Assembly: GCA_927405585.1 (NCBI GenBank) | Contig: CAKMJS010000047.1 | Span: 1 to 62,120 of the forward strand | From: an uncultured Desulfosporosinus sp. | Lineage (GTDB): Bacteria; Bacillota; Desulfitobacteriia; Desulfitobacteriales; Desulfitobacteriaceae | DNA: 62,120 bases | Direction: 5' to 3' | Shown here: piece after piece, positions 17,136-26,298 of the stretch | Numbering within the stretch: position 1 is the stretch's first letter | Layout: the number at the start of each line of letters is the position of its first letter | Translations under genes and position numbers: made by a program | Notes under the pieces: model-generated | Seen by the model: only the letters and a program-made list of their open reading frames with translations | What the model was told of the DNA's origin: nothing | Database searches by the model: none

Positions 17136-18002
17136 ATGAGAGTTGAGGATATCAAAAAGATTTGTGTAATCGGGGCCGGAAATATGGGCCATCAGATTGC
17201 TTTGTGTGCTGCGTTGGCTGGATATCAAGTGACCTGTACGGATATTAGCCAAGAGATGCTGGACAAAGCAGAAGGTTTTGCACGGAAATATTTGCCGGAA
17301 CGTGTAGCTAAAGGAAAAATGAAGCAGGAACAAGCGGACAAAGCCTTGGCGAATCTTAGCTTTACTCAGAGCTTAGAGGATGCCGCCGGGGATACTGATT
17401 TTGTAATCGAGGCAGCCGTCGAGAAAATGAACATTAAGCGCAAGCTTTTTGCGGATTTGGACAGGATTACTCCTGCTCATGCTATTTTGGCTACCAACAG
17501 TTCATTTATCGTAAGCTCACTGGTCTCTGATGCCACAAAGCGGCCAGATAAGGTTTGCAACATGCACTTCTTTAATCCAGCCCTGGTTATGAAACTAGTG
17601 GAGGTTGTGCAAGGAACGCATACTTCCCCGGAAACTGCCCAAGTAACGATGGATTTAGCCGCTAAGCTCGGTAAAAGCGGAGTTTTGCTCAAGAAAGAAA
17701 TCTATGGTTTCCTCGTCAATCGAATTCTTGCAGCTCTCAATCATGAGGCACTGTTTCTCGCGGACATGGGAATTGCTACTCCAGAAGAGATTGACATGGC
17801 GGTCACAAATGCTTTGGGTCATCCGATGGGACCATTCCGTTTAATGGATTTCACAGGGATTGATCTGGCCTACTATATAGGGATGGAACACTACCAGGAT
17901 ACCCGCGATCCGAAAGACAAACCCTCACCGATATTGGTTGAGAAATTTACTAGGGGAGAATATGGCTTTAAGACGAAAAAGGGTTTCTACACGTATGACT
18001 GA
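17136..18002 (+). CDS. 3-hydroxyacyl-CoA dehydrogenase (HBD family), copy 1
   Basis: A 288-residue NAD(P)-dependent enzyme. The Rossmann motif is GAGNMGHQIALCAALAGYQV (Asn replaces the usual Thr). Catalytic Ser (TNSSFIVSS), His (NMHFFNPALVMKLVEVV) and Asn (GFLVNRI) are present. It oxidises a 3-hydroxyacyl-CoA to 3-oxoacyl-CoA. The ATG at 17136 is preferred to a GTG at 17127 because GGAGGGAG is 8-10 bases upstream and the start then matches copy 2 at 38278, of equal length. The two copies are very similar. Confidence 0.93.
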   Translation: MRVEDIKKICVIGAGNMGHQIALCAALAGYQVTCTDISQEMLDKAEGFARKYLPERVAKGKMKQEQADKALANLSFTQSLEDAAGDTDFVIEAAVEKMNIKRKLFADLDRITPAHAILATNSSFIVSSLVSDATKRPDKVCNMHFFNPALVMKLVEVVQGTHTSPETAQVTMDLAAKLGKSGVLLKKEIYGFLVNRILAALNHEALFLADMGIATPEEIDMAVTNALGHPMGPFRLMDFTGIDLAYYIGMEHYQDTRDPKDKPSPILVEKFTRGEYGFKTKKGFYTYD

Positions 18003-18158
18003 AGACCCCGAAAGAGATAAACAGCTCTTGGATGTGAAGTCACGTCTAAGGGCTGTTTTCAATTATAGAATCGAGATTATATCACAACCCACGCTTGAAA
18101 AGTGTCTTATTGAGTGCAGGTGTTAACAAACTAGGCATTGGGTCAATAAATATTCCAA

Positions 18159-18174
18159 TGGCACAGTAATTGCA
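18159..18174 (+). promoter_or_regulatory. Sigma-54 promoter for the dehydratase/IorAB operon
   Basis: TGGCACAGTAATTGCA is a perfect -24/-12 element, starting transcription near 18185, 115 nt before the ATG at 18300. The ATACAAAGTAAACA enhancer repeat is not found in the 150 bp upstream, which overlap the end of the dehydrogenase gene. Confidence 0.85.
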
Positions 18175-18299
18175 TTACGGTAATAGGTACATTATTTAAT
18201 GCCGCCCCCAGCGCGACTACCTAATAAAGGGAGTTCGACCGAGGATCGGCTCTTGACCTTATACGCCTTATACGAAATCTAAAAGAATGAGGTGCCAGA

Positions 18300-19772
18300 A
18301 TGACATTAAAAACGCCACAACAATATATCAATGACATCCGCAAAATGAAAATTGACCTCTATATGTATGGGGAAAAAGTTGAAAACTATGTAGATCACCC
18401 TATGGTTCGTCCTTCAATCAACGCAATGGCCATGACCTATAAGTTAGCTTTGGAGCCAGAGCATGAAGACGTCATGCTCGCGACCTCGAATCTATCGGGA
18501 GAGAAGGTCAACCGTTTCACTCATCTCCACCAAAGTTCAGGAGACTTGGTGAAAAAAGTGAAGATGCAGCGACTATTAGGGCAGAAAACGGGCTGTTGCT
18601 TTCAACGTTGCGTTGGAATGGACGCGTTCAACGCGGTTTTTAACACCACGTTTGAGATCGACGCAAAACACAACACTGAATATCATCTGCGCTTTAAGCA
18701 GTACCTGAAATACGTGCAAGAAAACGATCTGGCAGTCGATGGTTGCATGACGGATTCGCGTGGAGATCGTTCGAAGAGCCCTGGCGAACAACCTGACCCA
18801 GATTCGTATCTGCATATCGTGGAACGTAACGAGTCCGGTATCATCGTCAGAGGATGTAAAATGCACCAGACGGGCATGATTAACTCTCATGAAATCCTGG
18901 TAATGCCCAATAACTCACTTAAAGGGAACGAGAAAGAGTGGGCTGTTAGCTTTGCGGTGCCTCTCGATGTACCAGGCATTATTTTTGTTTATGGACGCCA
19001 ATCCTGCGACACCCGTAAACTGGAGGGTGGAAACATTGATGTCGGCAACCAAAATTTCGGTGGTCAGGAGATTATGACCATTTTTAATGATGTGTTCGTG
19101 CCCTGGGGCAGGGTATTCATGGCTGGAGAAACCGATTTTACCACGATGCTTGTGGAGAGATTCGCCTCCTATCATCGTCAAAGCTATGGGGGCTGTAAGG
19201 TAGGGGTCGGTGACGCGCTGATCGGGGCATCTCAAGCTATGGCAGAGTACAATGGTGTTTCTCGCGCGTCCCATATTAAGGACAAGATTGTTGAAATGTG
19301 CCATCTGAACGAAACTCTCTATTCCTGTGGGATCGCTTGTTCTGCAGAGGGCAGTAAAACAGCAGCTGGTAATTACCTAGTCGATATTTTACTAGCCAAT
19401 ATCTGCAAACAGAATGTGACTCGCTTCCCCTACGAAATGGCGAGATTGGCGCAAGACATTGCGGGCGGGGCGTTTGTTACTATGCCGTCAGAGAAAGATT
19501 TTGCCCATCCAGTTGTCGGGCCGTTCATCAAGAAATATACAGCTGGCAAGGCCGATGTACCTATAGAGCATCGTCAACGGATGCTGAGGTTGATAGAGAA
19601 CCTTACTATGGGTACCGCAGCTGTAGGATATTTAACCGAATCCATGCATGGCGCAGGTTCTCCTCAGGCGCAACGGATTATGATCAGTCGTCAGGTCAAT
19701 TTGGAACACCGCAAAAACCTTGCCGAGAAACTTGCGGGTGTTCAGGAAAACAAGGATGTGGATTGGCAATAA
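18300..19772 (+). CDS. abfD: 4-hydroxybutyryl-CoA dehydratase / vinylacetyl-CoA isomerase family enzyme
   Basis: A 490-residue FAD and [4Fe-4S] enzyme of the AbfD family, which dehydrates 4-hydroxybutyryl-CoA to crotonyl-CoA by a ketyl-radical route. Cluster ligands are C100 and C104 (CFQRC) and H292 and C299 (YHRQSYGGCK), matching C99, C103, H292 and C299 of the Clostridium aminobutyricum enzyme. E257 (GGQE), Y296, K300 and a Glu in YLTESMHGAGSP, all active-site positions in that enzyme, are also kept. ATG behind GAGGTG. It heads an operon with FrhB-like, IorAB and GlcDF proteins. Activity is likely; the true substrate may be a 4-hydroxyacyl-CoA other than the C4 one. Confidence 0.9.
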   Translation: MTLKTPQQYINDIRKMKIDLYMYGEKVENYVDHPMVRPSINAMAMTYKLALEPEHEDVMLATSNLSGEKVNRFTHLHQSSGDLVKKVKMQRLLGQKTGCCFQRCVGMDAFNAVFNTTFEIDAKHNTEYHLRFKQYLKYVQENDLAVDGCMTDSRGDRSKSPGEQPDPDSYLHIVERNESGIIVRGCKMHQTGMINSHEILVMPNNSLKGNEKEWAVSFAVPLDVPGIIFVYGRQSCDTRKLEGGNIDVGNQNFGGQEIMTIFNDVFVPWGRVFMAGETDFTTMLVERFASYHRQSYGGCKVGVGDALIGASQAMAEYNGVSRASHIKDKIVEMCHLNETLYSCGIACSAEGSKTAAGNYLVDILLANICKQNVTRFPYEMARLAQDIAGGAFVTMPSEKDFAHPVVGPFIKKYTAGKADVPIEHRQRMLRLIENLTMGTAAVGYLTESMHGAGSPQAQRIMISRQVNLEHRKNLAEKLAGVQENKDVDWQ

Positions 19773-19834
19773 ATGATTTAGTTTTTCGTAAATGGAGTTT
19801 GGACAAAGGCAGTGTTTCTGCGGAATGGAAGGGA
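19772..19834 (+). pseudogene. Internal remnant of a long acyl-CoA dehydrogenase
   Basis: The 75-bp gap after the dehydratase reads NDLVFRKWSLDKGSVSAEWK, matching LDLVFRKWGLDKGSVFKEWL in the enzyme at 13047. It ends at the ribosome site of the next gene. It comes from the middle of the protein, while the fossil at 16243 comes from its end. Confidence 0.75.
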
Positions 19835-19847
19835 GGAAAAGGTGGGA

Positions 19848-20957
19848 ATGATGGAACAATCCAAGATGCCCTTAAGGTTAAGGCAAGAGGTGATGGAAAG
19901 CGGTAACTGTGCCCGCTGTGGTCTGTGTGTCGGGCTTTGTCCCTATATTAAGACCATGAATGAGCGCATCGCATTCATCCATGATTGTAATCGCGAAGAT
20001 GGAACTTGTTACAGAGTTTGTCCTCGCACACCGACCAATTTGTCTGATCTCGATAAGCAAGTGTTTGGCAAAGAACGTGCTGACCATGGTTTAGGCAATT
20101 ATCTCGAAATACTCTATGCTCGCTCTCTGAATAAAGATCTTGCCCAAGCTGGTCAGTACGGTGGAGTAGTGAGTACATTAGCTGCCTATATGGTCGAGAG
20201 TGGCGAATCTCAAGCAGCGGTTCTAACAAAAAGGCAGAACAATAGTCCTCCTACGCCCTGCTTAGCTCGTAACCGGGAGGAAGTGCTTTCTTGTTCTGGT
20301 TCTAATTACAGTGCCAGTCCGACACTCTCCATTCTTAATGCCGGAGTACGTTCGGGGCTGGAGAAGCTGACAATTGTGGGTCGCCCTTGTCAGATTCTGG
20401 GGCTCAGAAAAATGCAGGCTTTGACTGAGAGATCAGAACACAACATGAGTGCCAAAAAGGTTGATTTTTTGATTGGACTTTTTTGCTTTTGGTCTTTGGA
20501 AACTGAAATTTACACATATCTGCGAGGCAAAACTGGGAGCGCTAGACTTCTTAGAATGGATATCCCTCAGAACTACGGCGTCGTAACAACGGAAAACGGG
20601 GAGATTCAGATACCAATCGATGAATTAAGGGCTTTTATCCGCCCAACTTGCCAGAGCTGTTTTGATCCAACTTCGGAATTCGCTGACGTTTCGGTCGGCT
20701 CCACAGAGTATGACCCTGAATGGAGTACTTTAATCATCAGAAGTACACGAGGGCAAGAAATCGTGAACAAGGTTTGTAACGCGGGGCATCTGGAGACGAA
20801 ACCTTACCCGGAAGAACGCTTACCCTTACTTCTTAACGCAGTTATTAACAAAAAGAAGCGCGTCTTAGAAAGTTTATCGAACGGTAAAGGATATGAGTAT
20901 TTAGAATTAAGTTCAGACTATACCCAAGGGATTGAGGAAGGAGGCGTCGGTAGATGA
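19848..20957 (+). CDS. FrhB/FpoF-like flavin and Fe-S oxidoreductase subunit
   Basis: A protein of about 369 residues. The N-terminus has a ferredoxin-type motif (NCARCGLCVGLCPY) plus further cysteines (GTCYRVCPR), then the coenzyme F420 hydrogenase/dehydrogenase beta-subunit fold (GQYGGVVSTLAAYMVESG, TIVGRPCQILGLRKM, GLFCFWS and CQSCFDPTSEFADVSVGS). Firmicutes of this type are not known for F420, so it probably moves electrons between ferredoxin and a flavin or partner subunit. The start is set at 19848 behind GGAGG; the stop overlaps iorA by 4 bp, so it is likely a partner of IorAB. Confidence 0.8.
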   Translation: MMEQSKMPLRLRQEVMESGNCARCGLCVGLCPYIKTMNERIAFIHDCNREDGTCYRVCPRTPTNLSDLDKQVFGKERADHGLGNYLEILYARSLNKDLAQAGQYGGVVSTLAAYMVESGESQAAVLTKRQNNSPPTPCLARNREEVLSCSGSNYSASPTLSILNAGVRSGLEKLTIVGRPCQILGLRKMQALTERSEHNMSAKKVDFLIGLFCFWSLETEIYTYLRGKTGSARLLRMDIPQNYGVVTTENGEIQIPIDELRAFIRPTCQSCFDPTSEFADVSVGSTEYDPEWSTLIIRSTRGQEIVNKVCNAGHLETKPYPEERLPLLLNAVINKKKRVLESLSNGKGYEYLELSSDYTQGIEEGGVGR

Positions 20958-22879
20958 GTTTTATGAGCTTACAGGTCAATGAACCCGGACGCTCCGTCCT
21001 CATGACTGGAAATGAAGCGATAACTCGAGGAGCGATTGAAGCGGGATTAAGTTTTGCTGCTTCGTATCCAGGATCACCCACCTCAGAAATTTTGGCGCAC
21101 TTAGGACGTTTGGCGAACGAGCATAATTTATATGCCGAATGGTCTGTTAACGAAAAAGTGGCGATTGAGGAAGCGGCAGCAGCGTCGTTTGCGGGGCTGC
21201 GTTCTCTCTGCATTGTCAAGCAAAATGGGTTGAATGTCGCCTTAGATAGTTTGGTGAGTATAGCTATATCGGGAATTAAAGCGGGCATGGTTTTGGTGGT
21301 AGGAGATGATCCGGGGGCACACTCCAGTACGAATGAAGAGGATTCCCGCTTGCTTTCCAAAGTGGTTCATATCCCGATTTTCGAACCGAGTACTCCAGAG
21401 GAAGCAAAGCAAATGACCCTTGCCGCTTATGAATTATCGGAGAACCTCAAGCTTCCAGTGACTTTGCGCTGTGTGACGCGTATATCACACGCCAGTGGAA
21501 ATGTAACCCTTGGCGAGCTTCAGAACGTGAACAAACAAGCAATCTTTGCCAAAAAAGACCGTTATGTCACGAACGCCGCTTTACATCAATTACAGGAAGT
21601 CAAGTTAGCCAAAATACGACAAATAGCAGATACTCTACCATTTAATACTTATAAAGGACCTCAGAACGCAAAGACAGTGATCATTGCTTCTGGACCCAGC
21701 GCCCTGTATGCTCCGGAAGCAGTTAATGCTTTAGGACTCGACAATGAAGTTGGGGTTCTAAAACTAGGGATGACTTGGCCATTACCGGAAAAATTCCTTT
21801 TAGAACATATGAAGCATGCTGAAAGGGTTATATTTATCGAAGAAATCGAATCATTTAATGAAGATAATGTTATGGCTCTGGCTGCCCAGCATATTTCGGA
21901 AATTTATCCGCTAGAGTTTTACGGGCAGAAATCGGGGCATGTGACTGGGCCAAAAGGACCGGGAGTCGGAGAAATGGATCCCGACAAGGTGAAACAATCC
22001 ATCGCTAGAGTATTAGGGGTAGAAAATAATCAAGCGGCTGAGAAGCCTAGCCTAAAGTTGGAAACGCCTGATGTTCCAGTTCGAGAAATGGCTTTCTGTG
22101 CTGGCTGCCCACACCGAGCCTCATTCTGGGCTATGAAGTCCGCTGTTGCTCTGGACGGACGTAATGCTGTGGTATTGGGGGACATCGGTTGTTACTCTTT
22201 AGCTTTGCGACGGACCGGTTGGGCTCTGCCTCAAACCATGCACGCTATGGGCTCAAGTGCAGGGATTGCTAATGGACTGGGCAAACTGGAGAGGTTTGGC
22301 TTTAAACAACCAGTTATCGCCGTAGTTGGGGACTCTACATTCTTTCACTCCACGATCCCTGCTTTAGTGAATGCGCGTTATACCAGGGCTAACTTCCTTC
22401 TTGTCGTACTAGACAATGAGACTACGGCCATGACGGGGCATCAACCCCATCCAGGGATGAGCAAGAATGCCATGGGTGAAATTGTAGAAGGGCTACAAAT
22501 CGAAGAGGTTGTTAAGGGGCTCAAACTCCCAGTCGTGATCCAGGACCCCTATGATGTCAAAGGGACTACCGAAGTAGTGTATAAGCTCCTTCAGTCAGAG
22601 GGTACGAAAGTTTTGGTGCTCAGTCAAGCCTGTGCGCTGGTGGCTGCCAAAGCTTCAACTCGACCTAGGGTCTATATCGATCAAGAACAGTGCATCGGGG
22701 ATAGCTGCGGTTGCAACCGCTTCTGCAGTGCTACCTTCACCTGCCCGGCTACAATCTGGGATCCAAAAAAAGGGAAGGCACTGATTGATGAAGTGGTCTG
22801 CAATCGCTGTCAGGTATGTGTGAGTCTGTGCCCTCAAGGGGCTATTAAGGTTGAAGGAGGGGCTAACCTTGACCGCTAA
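20954..22879 (+). CDS. iorA: Indolepyruvate-type 2-oxoacid:ferredoxin oxidoreductase, alpha subunit
   Basis: A 641-residue IorA homologue, which with IorB oxidatively decarboxylates 2-oxoacids (aryl pyruvates in known members) to acyl-CoA and reduced ferredoxin. Seen: the N-terminal TGNEAITRGAIEAG and YPGSPTSEI blocks, the TPP-binding region GDIGCYSLA ... GSSAGIANGLGK ... VVGDSTFFHS, and a C-terminal two-cluster ferredoxin domain (CIGDSCGCNRFC and CNRCQVCVSLCPQGAI). The first cluster motif is irregular compared with common IorA. It could serve an aryl- or branched 2-oxoacid made by the downstream GlcDF pair. Confidence 0.92.
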   Translation: MSFMSLQVNEPGRSVLMTGNEAITRGAIEAGLSFAASYPGSPTSEILAHLGRLANEHNLYAEWSVNEKVAIEEAAAASFAGLRSLCIVKQNGLNVALDSLVSIAISGIKAGMVLVVGDDPGAHSSTNEEDSRLLSKVVHIPIFEPSTPEEAKQMTLAAYELSENLKLPVTLRCVTRISHASGNVTLGELQNVNKQAIFAKKDRYVTNAALHQLQEVKLAKIRQIADTLPFNTYKGPQNAKTVIIASGPSALYAPEAVNALGLDNEVGVLKLGMTWPLPEKFLLEHMKHAERVIFIEEIESFNEDNVMALAAQHISEIYPLEFYGQKSGHVTGPKGPGVGEMDPDKVKQSIARVLGVENNQAAEKPSLKLETPDVPVREMAFCAGCPHRASFWAMKSAVALDGRNAVVLGDIGCYSLALRRTGWALPQTMHAMGSSAGIANGLGKLERFGFKQPVIAVVGDSTFFHSTIPALVNARYTRANFLLVVLDNETTAMTGHQPHPGMSKNAMGEIVEGLQIEEVVKGLKLPVVIQDPYDVKGTTEVVYKLLQSEGTKVLVLSQACALVAAKASTRPRVYIDQEQCIGDSCGCNRFCSATFTCPATIWDPKKGKALIDEVVCNRCQVCVSLCPQGAIKVEGGANLDR

Positions 22880-23471
22880 AGTGTTAAACATTATCGTCAC
22901 CGGGGTTGGTGGGCAGGGCAATGTTTTAGCGTCGCAAGTGATTGCCACAGCCGCAGTAGACAGTGGATATTTTGTGTCAGTCGGTGAGACCTTTGGCGCT
23001 TCACAGCGTGGTGGTTCTGTCACGAGCCACATCAGAGTTTCCAAAGTGAGTGCCTATGGCCCGCTGATTCCGCAAGGGGAGGCCGACTTCATCTTGGGAT
23101 TTGAGCCACTTGAGACTTTGCGGACCTTTAGGGACTATGGAAATTCGTCGACTCAGGTCATTATGAATGTTCGTCCTAATTATCCCTTGGGAGTTTTGCT
23201 CAACGAAGATCAATACCCAGACATTCCAGTTTTGACGGGTAACCTTAGGGTACAATCACAAAAGCTCTGGGCTCTGGAAGCGACGAATCTTGCAGTGGAC
23301 GTTGGCGTACCCGTCGGAACGAATATGGTAATGACCGGAGCTTTTGCAGGAGTGCAATTCCTTCCTATCTCATTTTTGGCCTATGAAACAGTGCTGAAAG
23401 GGATGTTCGCCGGGGAAATCCTGGATTTGAACTTAGCAGCTTTCCAGGTAGGGGTGAAGGCGGTTAGTTAG
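22869..23471 (+). CDS. iorB: Indolepyruvate-type 2-oxoacid:ferredoxin oxidoreductase, beta subunit
   Basis: A 200-residue IorB/gamma-type subunit with the family opening NIIVTGVGGQGNVLASQVIA and the CoA/TPP-domain block VGETFGASQRGGSVTSHIRVS. The start is placed at TTG 22869, 11 nt after GGAGG, overlapping iorA by 11 bp; an ATG at 22851 is in frame but less well placed. It works only as a heteromer with IorA. Confidence 0.92.
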   Translation: MTAKVLNIIVTGVGGQGNVLASQVIATAAVDSGYFVSVGETFGASQRGGSVTSHIRVSKVSAYGPLIPQGEADFILGFEPLETLRTFRDYGNSSTQVIMNVRPNYPLGVLLNEDQYPDIPVLTGNLRVQSQKLWALEATNLAVDVGVPVGTNMVMTGAFAGVQFLPISFLAYETVLKGMFAGEILDLNLAAFQVGVKAVS

Positions 23472-23513
23472 GCCCAAAGGCAAGAACGGACCGCTAGAAA
23501 GAATTGGGAGTTG

Positions 23514-24911
23514 ATGGAGATGCCTGGATTGGTTCGGGACTTAGAAGCCCTGCTTGATCCCCGGCGGGTTTTTTCCCACCCAGAAGATTTACTTGCTTAT
23601 ATGAATGATGCTACCCACAAACGGGTCATGCCCGCTGTGGTAGTCCAACCCATGACCCCGGCAGAAATCTCCCGTGTTTTGTGCTATGCCAATCAGAACC
23701 AGATTCCTGTTGTGCCGCGAGGAGCGGGAACTGGTTTAGCGGGGGGGGCGACCCCAGGGATAGGAAGTATCGTCGTCGATTTAAAGCGTTTGCAGCAGGT
23801 TATTGAGGTTGATAGGCAAAACTTGACGGCTACGTTAGAATGTGGGGTTGTGACCCAGAAGTTTCACACTTTAGTGGAGTCTATGGGCTTGTTTTATCCA
23901 CCAGATCCGCAGAGTATGTTGGTTTGCACTATGGGCGGAAACGTAGCTACACGGGCTGGTGGACCGCGTGGTGTTAAGTATGGAACAACCAAGGATTATG
24001 TCTTAGGTGTGGAAGCGGTTTTGCCGGATGGTGAGATTATCCGATATGGAGGTAAATCCGTCAAAATGTCCTCAGGGTATGATTTGGCCAGACTTCTGAC
24101 GGGTTCTGAAGGTACCTTGGGAATTATTACGAAAGTAACCGTCAAGTTGTTGACCCTGCCAGCGTACCGCCGGACAATGGTCGCAGTCTTTGCTGAGTTA
24201 GAGGCAGCTGCAGAGGCAGTCTCAGCGATCATAGCAGCTGGGGCAGTGCCTTCAAGGCTGGAATTGCTGACCAAAAGTTCCCTAGAAACGATTGAAGCGT
24301 TCATACCACTAGGACTGCCAAAAGATGCGGAAGCATTCTTATTAATTGAGCTTGATGGTCATGAAGGCAAAGTGAATGAAGAAACCCAACAAATCATTGC
24401 AATCTGTCGGCAAAATGGGGTAAGGGAGACAACAATTGCTCGCGATGCCGCAGAAGCTGAACGAATGTGGCTGGCTCGCAGGGTGCTCTTTCCGGCTACT
24501 GCTCGCCGTGCTCCTACCATCTTGATCGAGGATGCTACAGTTGCCCGTTCACAAGTTCCGGCGATGATCAGAGAGATTAAGAGAATTGCCGAACTTAACC
24601 AGCTGGTGATTGGAGTATCCGGTCATGTCGGGGACGGGAATTTGCATCCTGGGATCTTGACGGATAAAAGTGATCCAGAACTTATGCGCCGTGCGGAAAA
24701 AGCAATGGGGGAAATCGCCAAGGAGGCGTTACGCTTAGGGGGTACCTTATCTGGGGAACATGGCATCGGGTATTTAAAGGCACCGTATCTAGAATGGGAG
24801 TTTAAAAGTGCCGGCGTCAACCTCATGCGGCGGATCAAACAGGCTTTCGACCCCAACGGGATCATGAATCCCGGTAAGATCTGGGTAGATGGTGGTGAAG
24901 CCCATGTATAG
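23514..24911 (+). CDS. FAD-linked 2-hydroxyacid dehydrogenase (GlcD family)
   Basis: A protein of about 465 residues of the VAO/PCMH flavoprotein family. The FAD-binding segment PVVPRGAGTGLAGGA and GGNVATRAGGPRGVKYGTTKDYVLG are seen, then GSEGTLGIITKVT and the C-terminal SGHVGDGNLHPG, GTLSGEHGIG and FDPNGIMNPGK. It oxidises a D- or L-2-hydroxyacid (glycolate, lactate, or an aryl lactate) to the 2-oxoacid and passes electrons to the Fe-S subunit that overlaps its end. That would supply the IorAB substrate; this link is inferred from position. Confidence 0.9.
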   Translation: MEMPGLVRDLEALLDPRRVFSHPEDLLAYMNDATHKRVMPAVVVQPMTPAEISRVLCYANQNQIPVVPRGAGTGLAGGATPGIGSIVVDLKRLQQVIEVDRQNLTATLECGVVTQKFHTLVESMGLFYPPDPQSMLVCTMGGNVATRAGGPRGVKYGTTKDYVLGVEAVLPDGEIIRYGGKSVKMSSGYDLARLLTGSEGTLGIITKVTVKLLTLPAYRRTMVAVFAELEAAAEAVSAIIAAGAVPSRLELLTKSSLETIEAFIPLGLPKDAEAFLLIELDGHEGKVNEETQQIIAICRQNGVRETTIARDAAEAERMWLARRVLFPATARRAPTILIEDATVARSQVPAMIREIKRIAELNQLVIGVSGHVGDGNLHPGILTDKSDPELMRRAEKAMGEIAKEALRLGGTLSGEHGIGYLKAPYLEWEFKSAGVNLMRRIKQAFDPNGIMNPGKIWVDGGEAHV

Positions 24912-26199
24912 AATCGAAGATTACGTTAAAGAGATCAACCGCTGTATCCAGTGCAACTTTTGCTTGGAACATTGCCCGGTCTACATTGAAGATGGAGTGG
25001 AATCCAGTGTAGCCCGGGGTCGATTGAATTTGATTCAAGCGCTACTCGTGGAAAAAACTTTAGTTCCGAGTGACCGGGCCGGAGTGCTTCTGAATCGTTG
25101 TCTTCTCTGTACCAATTGCACCCAAGGGTGCCCAAGTGGAATCCCAGTCGATGATATCGTGATTACTGCCCGGGCCGATCTGCAAAAGAAATACGGTTTA
25201 GGGAAGGGGAAGAGGTTTCTTTTACGACAAGTGGTCAACCGCAGCAATACGACAAATCTTGCTACCTGGACCTTGTCTATTGCCAGACGCTTAAATATGG
25301 TACCTGATGAGTTCCCCGAAGTTGCCAGCCGATCGTTCGAACAGCGGGTGCCAACAAATGTTAAGCCAACTGGAGAAGTTCGCGGTAGGGTAGGTTACTT
25401 CATTGGGTGTGCTACGAATTATCTATATCCCGAGATAGGAGATGCCGTGATTAAAGTCTTGACGGCTAAGGGGTATGAGGTTGTAATCCCTGCAAACCAG
25501 CATTGCTGCGGCATACCGGCTCTGGCCCACGGCGAACTTGGGGCAGCTCAAGAGGCCGTGAGTTGGAATGCAGAGCTATTTGCCAAGTTGGACGTCGAGG
25601 CGGTCATCACAGATTGTACTTCGTGTGGGTATATGCTGAAAGTTAAAGCAGCTAAAACCCTGGACAAAGACGACCCATCCCAAAGCAAAGTGGCGGCGGT
25701 AGCGGAAAAAGTGGTTGAGATTACGGAGTTCATTACCCGAGAAGGCCTATGGCATGATCCCACAATAGTCCTTGGGGATTCTCAGGAGACTGTTAAGGTT
25801 GATGTGGATAGTGCAGAAAATAACATTGATATAGCTGATACAGCTGAAAAAAAACTGAAGGTAACCTATCATGTACCTTGTCATCGGGCTTGGAATTCGA
25901 ATCTTATTCAGGCACCACATAAACTGGTTTCCATGCTTCCGGCGGTCAGCCTCGTGGAGATGAGCGAGCCCCAACGATGTTGTGGAGCCGGCGGATCCTT
26001 TTTCGTGGACCATGAGGAATTAGCAGAGTCCATCAGAGTGCGTAAATTGAAAGATATTCAAAGTACAAAAGCAGATGCGGTTATTACCCAGTGCCCTGCT
26101 TGCCGTTATTATTTGAGGAGTGGCTTAGAGAAAAAGATGCCTGTGTTACATCCAATCGAGTTATTGGCGAACGCGATTTACCCTTCTGTAAGGGCATGA
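24904..26199 (+). CDS. Fe-S oxidoreductase subunit with CCG domains (GlcF family)
   Basis: A protein of about 431 residues. The N-terminus holds two [4Fe-4S] motifs (CIQCNFCLEHCP and CLLCTNCTQGCP). Two CCG cysteine-rich domains follow, ending in HCCGIPALAHGE and RCCGAGGSFFVDH. Such proteins pass electrons from GlcD-type flavoproteins to quinones or other carriers at the membrane face. The ATG at 24904 lies 7 nt after GGTGGTG and overlaps glcD by 8 bp; an ATG at 24889 is in frame but lacks a ribosome site. Confidence 0.88.
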   Translation: MYRIEDYVKEINRCIQCNFCLEHCPVYIEDGVESSVARGRLNLIQALLVEKTLVPSDRAGVLLNRCLLCTNCTQGCPSGIPVDDIVITARADLQKKYGLGKGKRFLLRQVVNRSNTTNLATWTLSIARRLNMVPDEFPEVASRSFEQRVPTNVKPTGEVRGRVGYFIGCATNYLYPEIGDAVIKVLTAKGYEVVIPANQHCCGIPALAHGELGAAQEAVSWNAELFAKLDVEAVITDCTSCGYMLKVKAAKTLDKDDPSQSKVAAVAEKVVEITEFITREGLWHDPTIVLGDSQETVKVDVDSAENNIDIADTAEKKLKVTYHVPCHRAWNSNLIQAPHKLVSMLPAVSLVEMSEPQRCCGAGGSFFVDHEELAESIRVRKLKDIQSTKADAVITQCPACRYYLRSGLEKKMPVLHPIELLANAIYPSVRA

Positions 26200-26202
26200 G
26201 AG

Positions 26203-26298
26203 TGTTGCGGCTACCCGATGCAGGCCGCCGGGGAACTGGAGTTGGCACAGGAGATTAGTGAAAAGGTACAGGATGTCTTTGAAATGTATACAAAGTAA
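26203..26298 (+). pseudogene. CCG-domain remnant running into enhancer site 4
   Basis: Right after the GlcF-like gene a frame reads CCGYPMQAAGELELAQEISE and on to FEMYTK and a stop. This matches the C-terminal CCG block of HdrB/GlcF-like Fe-S proteins. The TAA stop is formed by bases of the enhancer repeat (ATACAAAGTAAACA). It shows deletion of the rest of a gene. Confidence 0.6.

Noticed and set aside
17938-18126. A 62-codon open frame overlapping the end of the dehydrogenase gene
   Set aside because: It is out of frame inside a well-supported gene for a third of its length and then runs into spacer; no ribosome site.
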